From: Lolium rigidum
Lineage: Eukaryota; Streptophyta; Magnoliopsida; Poales; Poaceae
Assembly (NCBI RefSeq): GCF_022539505.1
Contig: NC_061513.1
Coordinates: forward strand, 185,162,017 to 185,226,016
Direction: 5' to 3'
Length of the DNA stretch: 64,000 nucleotides
The notes under the pieces are model-generated. The model saw nothing but the letters and a program-made list of their open reading frames with translations, searched no databases and was not told the DNA's origin. The position numbers and the translations under genes were made by a program. How positions within the stretch are numbered: position 1 is the first letter of the stretch; every line of letters starts with the position of its first letter. This document shows, piece after piece, positions 31,645 through 42,900 of the stretch.

Positions 31645-33718
31645 TGTAACATCCCAGAAATTCAAAACAAAATAAATAAATTCCCCTAGTTCCAAATTTT
31701 TGGAACCAACAAAAACTTTTATTAAATTAAGATTGGTACATAATAATCTTGCTTAATTCTTGTGCTATTGCCATGATTGCTGGTTATTAGTATTTAAAAT
31801 AATCTTAAACCCTAAAACCCCACCCCTCTTTTCATCATCCAAGTTAAAATAAAATAAAAGGAAATTAAATGAGAAAAAGACATATGTGCCTATGGCTATA
31901 ATTATAAATCTTTACCCTAGACCTTTCCACTTTATTTAGAGGATTGGAAAAGCTTTATAAACCTTATATAGTACTTCTTAAATCATTTCCAAGTTGAAAC
32001 CAAAGAAAATAAAAAGAAACTAAAAATGCCATAGAGGCATATGAGAGTAAAATAGCAAATATGGGAATTTAAGAAAATTGACCCTAGGACTTGTTGTGAA
32101 TGGTTGGATCACCTCCATATACCATTTCAACAATCCACAACACCATTTGAATCAAGCCAAGTCAAATTAAAATTTAAAGGCAACATATAAAGTCATATGT
32201 GACACATAGCCATTTCACCCAATTTTACCCTATGACTCTAAACCTTGACTAAATGATGTGAAACCATCTCTCAACCTAATATAACACTAAATTGACCCTA
32301 ACCCATGTCCAAGTAAAGCAAGATCAACCATTTACAAGTTTAGTAAAATTTGACACCTCATCTCTTATGTGTTATGGCCATTTTTGCAAATCTTGGAACA
32401 AGACCTTATAAATGGATTCAATGGTTTGGAAATGGTTCTAAACTAATAAGAATCACTTTAGAGTCAACAAAAGTCAAATCAAATGGAGAGAATTCAAATG
32501 GTGAGATAATTCCATTTTTACTCACATACACATAACACCAATTTTGCAAATCTTCACCCAAGGCCACCATTGCCTGATCTCTTGTTTGTAAAACTCTTAT
32601 ATATGATAAACAAACACAATTGCATCAAAGAAACCAAAATCAAATCAAAGCAAAACTCAAAACTATCACACATATGATAATGGTCATATGTCACATTTAT
32701 AATTTCTTCCTCACTTTGCACCCACCTATCTTTTGTTTCTGCAACCAAACTTGGTCAACCATTGCCATGTCATCCAAGACCATGTCAAGGAGAACAACTT
32801 TCATGTTGACCACACATGCTAACTTTGACCAGGTTGACCAGTATGGAATTGACAAGTGGAGACTTTGAAACTATGTGAAGATGACCCACTTTTTGAATTG
32901 TTGCAAAACTTCACCAAAATGAACACCAACACCACCAATCCAACACATTAATTATATAAATGAGATCCACCAAAAAGAATTTCAAAATTTAAACAAAAAG
33001 TTCTTGCGGCCATTTAATCAAACACTTGGCAGGCATGTTTTCCATTTTGTGTTGCATGCTATTATCCAATGGTTCTTGACCTAAACCCCTTTGCTACTGA
33101 GATGATAAGTGCCTCTCTATGATCCCTGCACATAGCCAAGTACTTGCCTGGGTTGATTAAGTGAGAAAGTGAGAGGAGATGCTCAATGCCATGCACACCC
33201 GGCCACCTTTGGCATCTCCACCTCTGGCCACCATTTCAACTCATCCTCTTGTCCTGGAGCATCAACAACACTCAAGGACGACGAGGGTACACGCCCCAGC
33301 AATGCCAACGCACGGCATTGGCCGGAACGCGCTCGCCCAAAACTCGCCAGGACGTGCCAGCACGCGCGGTGACCGCGCTCTGGCATCGCCAGTACACCAC
33401 GCGCTCGAGCACCTCCGTCCTCCTCTGACCAAGCTACGCCTGCGTCGAGCACCGCCTCCCCGCCCTCTACACGCTAGACAAGCTCCCAGGCCTGCCCCTG
33501 CACCGTAGCCACCGCCATGATCAAGACCTTCCGCCACGGTACTGCAAGGACGCCATCATCGCTAGCACGCCACAGACCATCATTGGACGCGCCATCACGC
33601 GCGCTAGCTCCGTCTAGCCGTCGCCTACACGATGCGCGCCCTAGCTTGCCCCTTCATCGCCCCAAACGCCGGCGCCATGAGCGACCCCTCTCAGTACCTC
33701 ACGGTCACCTCCGCCCGC

Positions 33719-33726
33719 TATAAATA
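33719..33726 (+). promoter_or_regulatory. TATA box in LTR1
   Basis: TATAAATA lies about 2.07 kb into the LTR, followed by a pyrimidine-rich start region (CTCCTTCTCTCTGCACACC). The same sequence is at equivalent positions in the other three LTRs. It would make U3 about 2.1 kb and R-U5 about 3.7 kb. Confidence 0.7.
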
Positions 33727-34599
33727 GGGACGATCGGCTCCTTCTCTCTGCACACCATCTGCTCTCCTCCCCTCACTGATCCCTCTCCCCACATCAATTT
33801 GACACCACACCGCCGGAGCTGCTCCAATTGCGAGCTCCACGTCGCCAGAGCCTGCAGATCGCCGTCGCCAATTCACGCCACCCCGAGCCTCGAAACTGCT
33901 ACTAGTCGACTTCTCGTCGTCGACAACCTCGCCTCACCCCTCTCCTTCGACCGCCGGCGACCTACAGCGCCCTCCGACCCCCTACCTCGCCGGCGCAGCA
34001 AGCTCCTCTCCCCCGACGTTGACGACGAAGCCCCACCGTGCGATCCTCGCCTGATCCAACGGCTCCTATTCGCAGGTACCGTTTCGGTCGAATCAACCCA
34101 CTGACGCGTGGGACCCCATGTCAGGCGGCCCGCGGCGTGGTCAGCACTAGTTGGGCCATCCCAGTCCCTCTCCGCTCGTTTCGGCCCATTTGCTTTTCCC
34201 GCCTAGCCCACAGATTCAAATTTTGATTTAATAATTATTCCAAAAACCCTGCAGATACTTTGGTAATTTTTGAATAATTTGAAATCTACCAAACCAAATC
34301 TAGCCAATTTTATATATTCGGAAAGCCCATGAAATTATCTAAACAATGCCACTGGCCTCATGTCCAAATTTGAAATTAAATTTAAATGATAAAAATAACA
34401 AGGCAGGGCCTTTTCTAACTTCAAATAAATATTAAAAATTATCTATAAATGATTTTAAGTTGATTCCAACTCTAATAAATCACATTTGACATATTCTAAT
34501 TTTTTATGCAAAAATATAGCATAGTTGTTTTGCATGATCATGGACTAGAGTCAAATAATGGCTATGGAGCCATTTCTAGCCCATTTAATACATACACAT

Positions 34600-35530
34600 A
34601 AACTTATTTAAATAGTATGGGGGCTTCTCTCTCATTTAAATTGTGATCCTAAGTAATTCAACTAGAGGTACTGACTTTGGTCAAATAAGTCTCATGCTTG
34701 GTTACTTAGAGATTTTAAATCATTTAGATGATAGTTTAACTTATATGAGGTATAGCTTCTCACTTTAATCATTAATCCAAATAGTTCAATGATAATTGAT
34801 AACACATGTATTAATGACCCATAGGTTCCTATTTGAAAATATTAAATCATCCTCATAAGTAGTATTTAAAATTTTCAAACCTATCTATTAAGTCATATGA
34901 GAGACTTTGGTCTCATTTAAATCTTGCCTCAACCAAATTAATATGAGGTAGATCCCATGGTCAATTAAAACTCACCTTAGATTAATTAATGATATTAAAA
35001 CATTGTAAGGTGTTATTAAAATGGTATGAGGTGCTCACCTCATTTAAATCATCTTTCTCAAATAATATGAAGTAATGTGTTGACCTTTAATTTCCTAGGC
35101 TCATACTTGCTCACTTATAGATCTTAAATCTAAATAGTATTTAAATTTTCCAAAGATTAATTAAATCACATGAGATGATGAATCTCATTTAACTCCCTTT
35201 TTTCAAATACTAAGTGTGAAGTGTTGACCTTGGTCAACATGGGATCATCCCTGGTTATTTGAGAATATTAAATCACCTCAAGGGTAGTCCTTTAAATTAG
35301 TTACCACTATGTGTTAAATCATATGAGAGATATTCCTCTCATTTAAATCTTGTTCTCAAGTAATTCAATATGAGGTAGTGATCATGGTCTAGGTAACCTC
35401 ATATTAAATTATTGGGTGGCATTAAATCACTACCATGTTAGCATTAAATTGCATGAGGTATGGAACCTCATTTAAATCCTTGTCTCAAGTGGTAAGTATG
35501 AAGAGGTTGACTTTGGTCAACCTAGGTCAT
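34600..35530 (+). repeat. Degenerate tandem repeats with hairpin core in LTR1
   Basis: Roughly 130-150 bp units recur, each with ATGAG(G)...(C)CTCATTTAAAT, in which the flanks are self-complementary, followed by CTCAA...AATATGAGGTA. The CTCATTTAAAT-like cores fall near 34633, 34911, 35038, 35187, 35336 and 35468. The same series occurs in the other LTRs. Confidence 0.6.
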
Positions 35531-35566
35531 ATATTATTCATAAGAGAAATAAAATCTTAAGAAGAT

Positions 35567-35700
35567 TCAATGAGAGGAAATTATTTTCTCACAAACTAAA
35601 GAGAAACCCTAACTCCATTTTCAATGAGAGGAAATTATTTTCTCACAAACTAAAGAGAAACCCTAACTCCATTTTCAATGAGAGGAAATTATTTTCCTAT
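35567..35700 (+). repeat. 54-bp direct tandem repeat, 2.4 copies
   Basis: Copies starting TCAATGAGAGGAAATTATTT lie at 35567, 35621 and (partial) 35675. LTR2 has the same arrangement (from about 43845). LTR3 and LTR4 have only a single copy, so this marks LTR subtype a. Confidence 0.9.
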
Positions 35701-37430
35701 TACTAAATAAGGAAACCCTAGCATAATCTTGTAATAAATGTTAAGTAGTGATGCTAGATCATTATGTGAGCCACTAAGGCTACTTAAGAGTACTTAAGTA
35801 TTGTTTGGTGATTGTATCCTCGTATTCGTTTATAGATGCTAGTACCGGAGACTATCAAGAGGAGGAGGTATTCTACCAAGAGGAAGAAGAAGAACACTTT
35901 GATCACCTCACCAATCAAGGCAAGATAATACTCTTGCAAGCTAATATTAATGCCAGCTATTACCAGTGCAAGCTGATAAACTTGCTAACCATCATGGTGC
36001 AAAGCTCTACCAGAGCAAGGCATCATTACTTTTACTTCATGAACCTATCCCAAAGTTTTTACTTTACAAGCCTTACTTGATTTTATTTATCAAAGTTAAT
36101 TTTTGGTTTATGATTCACTTGGTTGAATTATAGAGTAGTACAAGAGAATCACACTTAGCCTAGCAAGCAACAAGATACTTAGCACCCCTCATGAAATAGT
36201 TGCTAGCGCTAATCAATTAAAATTGGACTACTCTAGATGGGAACATGTGACTTTGAAATGAAGTTGAAACCTTGGAATGATGGTTCATTCCATTGAATGA
36301 CTTTGAAGGTGAATATGACCAAGAGAAGATGGTGATTTTTGATATAAAACTGAGGGTTGGGTTCGGATGCGATACCATTCCAATTTTGAAAGTACCCCCA
36401 CAATACCCAATATGGGTAAGGGCTTAACTAGAAATTTATGTTCTTTAGTATGGGTTCCCTCTAAACAAGCGTCATCGGGGTTATGCCAAGGGCTGCCTCC
36501 AAAGAAATATGAGAGGATATGAAATGACGTGAAATGAGGTGAATTGTCCGGCCCAAGCCCTGTGCAGTTCCCAGGCTGACGGTGTGTCTTCACTGGGAGG
36601 CCAAACTCATGGGGAGAGGTGCCTATACTAGAGTATATAAGTGAAATGTTATGGTTGGTAGTCCGCATACGGAGTATGATAAATCAGGGCCAGTTAACCC
36701 TGACGGATTATTGCAAATATTGTGGCACAAGTGTACGACCTCTGCAGAGTGTAGAACTATTCGAATAGCCGTGTCCACGGTTACGGACGATTGGAAAGGC
36801 CATACTGTTCCGTCATCAGACCATTTTCAAAAATGTGACATATGACTGGTGACTTGATTTTGAAAGGTGAATGGTGACTTGGAGTTGAATCACAACAGAG
36901 TTGTGGGAATGACACTAATGTTCCCACCGGAGGTAGTCTAGCGATTCAAGCATCTTTACTAAATGTTTATGAAATAAACTTGGCTTTATGCAAATAAACC
37001 TAGAGCTTAGCATCCCCTTACCGCAATTAATAGTGCTTACACTAGTATTAGTTTGCGAGTACTTTAAAAGTACTCATGGCTTTGTCCCTGGCTATTCAAA
37101 TGGCCAGACTATGAAGGTGAACAGCAGTACGAGGAAGATGGACAGCAGAACGTCTACGACAACTAGGACCGCTCCTGACGTCAAGCGTTGGCCTGTGGAT
37201 TAGATAGCCACTACTACTTCGCTTCCGCTCTTTGTGATGTTCGTTGATCAATAGATCAACTACTATTTGTAATATTGGATCATGTGATCCATCTTGTAAG
37301 ACAGTTATGTGTTGTAATAAATGATGACTCTATGATATTCAACTATTAAGTCTCGCAACAACAATATTCCTGGGATTGCGATGTACGGCATAATAGGCAT
37401 CTGGACTTAAAAATCCGGGTGTTGACAAGT

Positions 37431-37443
37431 TGGTATCAGAGCC
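37431..37443 (+). promoter_or_regulatory. Primer-binding site, internal region 1
   Basis: TGGTATCAGAGCC starts 3 bp after LTR1. It is the complement of the 3' end of plant initiator methionine tRNA. Equivalent sites are at 45712 (one change, TGGTATCGGAGCC) and 53922. Confidence 0.85.
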
Positions 37444-37513
37444 ATTGTTTGACCTTAGGAGACCCTAGTTAGAATGGACGTTCGGAAAATTTTAAGTTTC
37501 TAAAACAAATGAA

Positions 37514-37656
37514 GTGAGTATTTGTGAAAAACTTATTCATTTTCTTCTCTATCAGATCTTCTTAAAAATAATAAGCCATGCACCTCCTTATAAATCTATT
37601 TAAAATTTTGCCACACTTGTTCACATCTCTAATTTACTTATCCATTTCACTTTCAG
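37514..37656 (+). other. Candidate leader intron before ORF1
   Basis: A strong donor (GAA followed by GTGAGTAT) at 37514 and a strong acceptor (CCATTTCACTTTCAG ending 37656) frame 143 bp. The ATG of ORF1 follows immediately. Donor and acceptor are conserved in internal regions 2 and 3 (in 3 the acceptor reads TTTCGAG). Splicing is inferred from sequence only. Confidence 0.45.
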
Positions 37657-38454
37657 ATGGAGCCCTACGTCCAGACGGAGACCTACGATCTGGAAAACGG
37701 AGGAAGTCTGGTGTTTGAGCGCGACTTGTACCTAGTGTCCGAGAAGCTTGAACGCCCACCTCCCCAGTTCCACGGAGTCCGGATCCACAACACCCCCGCT
37801 GGGGAGCAGCAGTGGATGATCACCGCTGACTTGAAGGGAAGCCCGGAGCCTCCCATCTCGGAGAGGATCCTTTTCTCCTTCAAGGCATACAGCTGGGTGG
37901 ACGGTCTTGCTCACGCCCTTCAGGAGGGACTTGCTCGGGTGTGCGGACAGAACATCGCCGCACTCCGGGGAAGCCGCTTCGCCCACTTCGCGAGGCACGA
38001 CACCATGGGGGAACCCATGGCACTCTCTTCGCACCTGGTGCTCAAGATTCATGTGGAGCATTTGGCCTTTATGCTTCATGAGACACGGAAGGACCTGGAG
38101 CTGACACGTGTCCATGCCCACCGTGCCCAGATGGCTTTGGCTCATCATGCCGACGCCATCAGGCTACTCGCCAAGGACCGCCGGTCACTCCGCCTGCAGC
38201 GCGCCAAGAATGTCGCTACTATCACCCGTCTTCGCGAGAAGATACGCACCTTGGAGGTGACTGTCCGGACCCAGCAGGACCAGATCCAGGAGATGGAGGA
38301 GGATGGAGAAGACATCCAGGGAGGCAATGACTTCCTGAGTGACGACAACGACTTTGAGGATGATGAGTTCACCGATGAGGAAGACTACGAGTTTCTGGAG
38401 CCCGAGGAGGATGGGATCATTCCCATCGATGTGGATGAAGACGATGAAGAATAG
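37657..38454 (+). CDS. ORF1: accessory protein upstream of gag (265 aa), copy 1
   Basis: This is the only intact copy of ORF1. Residues about 1-130 form a globular region (RPPPQFHGVRIHNTPAGEQQ, SFKAYSWVDGLAHALQEGLA). Residues about 140-215 are a long charged helix likely to be a coiled coil (LRLQRAKNVATITRLREKIR). The last 50 residues are extremely acidic (DDNDFEDDEFTDEEDYEFLE) ending DVDEDDEE. There is no signal peptide or membrane segment. I do not recognise a family; comparable ORFs accompany some grass retrotransposons. Presence in all three internal regions suggests it matters to the element. The start is chosen at the ATG directly after the splice acceptor. Confidence 0.8.
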   Translation: MEPYVQTETYDLENGGSLVFERDLYLVSEKLERPPPQFHGVRIHNTPAGEQQWMITADLKGSPEPPISERILFSFKAYSWVDGLAHALQEGLARVCGQNIAALRGSRFAHFARHDTMGEPMALSSHLVLKIHVEHLAFMLHETRKDLELTRVHAHRAQMALAHHADAIRLLAKDRRSLRLQRAKNVATITRLREKIRTLEVTVRTQQDQIQEMEEDGEDIQGGNDFLSDDNDFEDDEFTDEEDYEFLEPEEDGIIPIDVDEDDEE

Positions 38455-38692
38455 TTGCACTAGTTTCACTTACGTAGGTGTGAGTTGTATCCCGCACCAT
38501 GTATCGTAGTTTGTGGAAAAAGGGTTCTTAAAACCCTTAGTGCTTTAACTAGTCATGTGTGATGTTTGTTGTGAATAAATAAAGTGTGTGCTATGTTCAT
38601 CACAAAAATATTTCAAGTTTTAAGTTTAAACCTAACTCAAAATAAGCCATAGAAAATTTCCCTCTTACCTCATGATCTATCTACATGTTCAG

Positions 38693-39900
38693 ATGGCCCC
38701 ACCAACCCGCAACGCCACCCAGGATGCCATGATGCAACTACTGCAGACAATGATGGCAGACCGGGAAGCGGAAAGAGCTGAACGCCAAGCCAACCTTGCC
38801 GCACTGCAACAGCTAGCTCAGAACAATCAAGGCCATGGGAACCACGATCACCCTGGGTCAAAGCTGAAGAATTTCCAGAACACTAACCCTCCAATGTTCA
38901 GCAAAACCGAAGAACCCTTGGATGCTGATGACTGGCTTCAGACAATAGAGAACAACCTTGAAGTTGCGGGAGTTGAAGCCGCAGAAAAAGTACTGTTTGC
39001 CACCCACTACCCGTCGAGACCTGCAAGAGCCTCGGTGGACTAGTGCCCGTGCAATGAATGCAGGACATATGATAACATGGGAAGACTTCAAGCTGAAGTT
39101 CAGCAAGTACCATGTGCCCCAAGGATTAATCAAGAAAATGAGAGACGAGTTCCGTGAACTCAAGCAAGGAAGAATGTCCGTGGTGGAATACCGCGACAGG
39201 TTTCTCACTCTGTCAAGGTACGCCCCGGATGAGACCGACACAAATGAGAAGAGAAAGGAAAGATTCCTGAACGGACTGCACGACGAGATGCAAACGGTGT
39301 TAGTGAATATTCCGTTCGCTGACCTCGAAGCCCTCGTGGACTCAGCCATACAGATGGAAGGAAAGCTGCATCAGGCCAATGAGAACCGCAAGCGCAGAAT
39401 GATGAACCAGAGTGGACCCCACCATACCCGAAGCACCGCAATAACTCCTCTGGAGGATTCACCCCCAGAAACAACAGGCCACCTACTCAGATTTATCGCC
39501 CCAACTACAGCAACAACAACGGAGGACCCCCGAAGCCCGGAGGCAACAACAATAACAACCACAACCACAGCAACCACAACAATGGGAACAACACCAACAC
39601 CAACACTGGCCCGAGGACTGGAAGCAATGCCATCCCCATCACCCCGAAGGACAAGTCCACTGTAAACTGCTACGAATGTGGAGTTGTGGGCCACTACTCC
39701 AAAGAATGCCCCAAGAAGCTTGCCAAGATCGCGGCCAACACCGCTGCACCTGCCCAGCAACAGCGCCGCTTCGCAGGTAGAAGGAACCAGAACAACAACA
39801 ACATCCGTTTCTACCACATGACTGCCACGGAAGCTCAGGAAGCACCCCAGACCCTGACAAGTATGCCTTCCTGTTAATCAAAATACCCAATCTCTCTTAG
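38693..39900 (+). pseudogene. Gag, copy 1 (frameshifted)
   Basis: The ATG follows directly after an acceptor-like ATCTACATGTTCAG. The N-terminus (MMADREAERAERQANLAALQ) and the capsid start (DADDWLQTIENNLEVAGVEA) are in frame to about 39010. There the TGG-rich ARAWW motif is altered by CTG-site changes and the frame is lost. The capsid continues at 39049 (KLKFSKYHVPQGLIKKMRDE), and the CCHC knuckle (C-x2-C-x4-H-x4-C) at 39668-39709 is in yet another frame. Confidence 0.8.
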
Positions 39901-39940
39901 GAACCTAACTTCTCTTAAAATCTCGGGACGAGATTTGTTT

Positions 39941-39954
39941 AAGGGGGAAGGGTT
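39941..39954 (+). promoter_or_regulatory. Polypurine tract before LTR2
   Basis: AAGGGGGAAGGGTT directly precedes the LTR2 start TGTAACATC. The same tract precedes LTR3 (about 48224-48237) and LTR4 (about 56432-56445). Confidence 0.8.
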
Positions 39955-42900
39955 TGTAACATCTAGTTCCAAATTTTTGGAACCAACAAAAACTTTTATT
40001 AAATTAAGATTGGTACATAATAATCTTGCTTAATTCTTGTGCTATTGCCATGATTGCTGGTTATTAGTATTTAAAATAATCTTAAACCCTAAAACCCCAC
40101 CCCTCTTTTCATCATCCAAGTTAAAATAAAATAAAAGGAAATTAAATGAGAAAAAGGCATATGTGCCTATGGCTATAATTATAAATCTTTACCCTAGACC
40201 TTTCCACTTTATTTAGAGGATTGTAAAAGCTTTATAAACCTTATATAGTACTTCTTAAATCATTTCCAAGTTGAAACCAAAGAAAATAAAAAGAAACTAA
40301 AAATGCCATAGAGGCATATGAGAGTAAAATAGCAAATATGGGAATTTAAGAAAATTGACCCTAGGACTTGTTGTGAATGGTTGGATCACCTCCATATACC
40401 ATTTCAACAATCCACAACACCATTTGAATCAAGCCAAGTCAAATTAAAATTTAAAGGCAACATATAAAGTCATATGTGACACATAGCCATTTCACCCAAT
40501 TTTACCCTATGACTCTAAACCTTGACTAAATGATGTGAAACCATCTCTCAACCTAATATAACACTAAATTGACCCTAACCCATGTCCAAGTAAAGCAAGA
40601 TCAACCATTTACAAGTTTAGTAAAATTTGACACCTCATCTCTTATGTGTTATGGCCATTTTTGCAAATCTTGGAACAAGACCTTATAAATGGATTCAATG
40701 GTTTGGAAATGGTTCTAAACTAATAAGAATCACTTTAGAGTCAACAAAAGTCAAATCAAATGGAGAGAATTCAAATGGTGAGATAATTCCATTTTTACTC
40801 ACATACACATAACACCAATTTTGCAAATCTTCACCCAAGGCCACCATTGCCTGATCTCTTGTTTGTAAAACTCTTATATATGATAAAAAACACAATTGCA
40901 TCAAAGAAACCAAAATCAAATCAAAGCAAAACTCAAAACTATCACACATATGATAATGGTCATATGTCACATTTATAATTTCTTCCTCACTTTGCACCCA
41001 CCTATCTTTTGTTTCTGCAACCAAACTTGGTCAACCATTGCCATGTCATCCAAGACCATGTCAAGGAGAACAACTTTCATGTTGACCACACATGCTAACT
41101 TTGACCAGGTTGACCAGTATGGAATTGACAAGTGGAGACTTTGAAACTATGTGAAGATGACCCACTTTTTGAATTGTTGCAAAACTTCACCAAAATGAAC
41201 ACCAACACCACCAATCCAACACATTAATTATATAAATGAGATCCACCAAAAAGAATTTCAAAATTTAAACAAAAAGTTCTTGCGGCCATTTAATCAAACA
41301 CTTGGCAGGCATGTTTTCCATTTTGTGTTACATGCTATTATCCAATGGTTCTTGACCTAAACCCCTTTGCTATCGAGATGATAAGTGCCTCTCTATGATC
41401 CCCTGCACATAGCCAAGTACTTGCCTGGGTTGATTAAGTGAGAAAGTGAGAGGAGATGCTCAATGCCATGCACACCCGGCCACCTTTGGCATCTCCACCT
41501 CCGGCCACCATTTCAACTCATCCTCTTGTCCCGGAGCATCTACAACACTCAAGGACGACGAGGGTACACGCCCCGGCAACGCCAACGCACGGCATTGGCC
41601 GGAACGCGCTCGCCCAAAACTCGCCGAGACGTGCCGAGCACGCGCGGTGACCGCGCTCTGGCATCGCCAGTACACCACGCGCTCGAGCACCTCCGTCCTC
41701 CTCTGACCAAGCTACGCCTGCATCGAGCACCGCCTCCCCGCCCTCTACACGCTAGACAAGCTCCCAGGCCTGCCCCTGCACCGTAGCCACCGCCATGATC
41801 AAGACCTTCCGCCACGGTACTGCAAGGACGCCATCATCGCTAGCACGCCACAGACCATCATTGGACGCGCCATCACGCGTGCTAGCTCCGTCTAGCCGTC
41901 ACCTACACGATGCGCGCCCTAGCTTGCCCCTTCATCGCCCCAAACGCCGGCGCCATGAGCGACCCCTCTCAGTACCTCACGGTCACCTCCGCCCGCTATA
42001 AATAGGGACGATCGGCTCCTTCTCTCTGCACACCATCTGCTCTCCTCCCCTCACTGATCCCTCTCCCCACATAAATTTGACACCACACCGCCGGAGCTGC
42101 TCCAATTGCGAGCTCGACGTCGCCGGAGCCTGCAGATCGCCGTCGCCAATTCACGCCACCCCGAGCCTCGAAACTGCTACCAGTCGACTTCTCGTCGTCG
42201 ACAACCTCGCCTCAGCCCTCTCCTTCGACCGCCGGCGACCTACAGCGCCCTCCGACCCCCTACCTCGCCGGCGCAGACGAGCTCCTCTCCCCCGACGTTG
42301 ACGACGAAGCCCCACCGTGCGATCCTCGCCTGATCCAACGGCTCCTATTCGCAGGTACCGTTTCGGTCGAATCAACCCACTGACGCGTGGGACCCCATGT
42401 CAGGCGGCCCGCGGCGTGGTCAGCGCTAGTTGGGCCAGCCCAGTCCCTCTCCGCTCGTTTCGGCCCATTTGCTTTTCCCGCCTAGCCCACAGATTCAAAT
42501 TTTGATTTAATAATTATTCCAAAAACCCTGCAGATACTTTGGTAATTTATGAATAATTTGAAATCTACCAAACCAAATCTAGCCAACTTTATATATTCGG
42601 AAATCCCATGAAATTATCTAAACAATGCCACTGGCCTCATGTCCAAATTTGAAATTAAATTTAAATGATAAAAATAACAAGGCAGGGCCTTTTCTAACTT
42701 CAAATAAATATTAAAAATTATCTATAAATGATTTTAAGTTGATTCCAACTCTAATAAATCACATTTGACATATTCTAATTGTTTATGCAAAAATATAGCA
42801 TAGTTGTTTTGCATGATCATGGACTAGAGTCAAATAATGGCTATGGAGCCATTTCTAGCCCATTTAATACATACACATAAACTTATTTAAATAGTATGGG

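Larger units (their letters stand above)
31645..37427 (+). repeat. Array LTR1 (5783 bp, subtype a)
   Basis: TG...CA ends. An AT-rich first 1.5 kb is followed by a GC-rich block (33170-34210) holding the TATA box at 33719, then about 3.2 kb of AT-rich sequence with degenerate tandem repeats and a 54-bp triplication at 35567. ORFs inside (for example 33169-33723 and 35805-36080) have no homology I recognise. The GC-rich ones overlap on both strands. Confidence 0.92.

Noticed and set aside
33169..34226. Overlapping ORFs in the GC-rich block of LTR1 (repeated in LTR2, and similar in LTR3/LTR4)
   Set aside because: They occur on both strands, are Pro/Arg/Ala-rich without a recognisable domain, and lie across the promoter and transcription start. 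Several begin at non-ATG codons.
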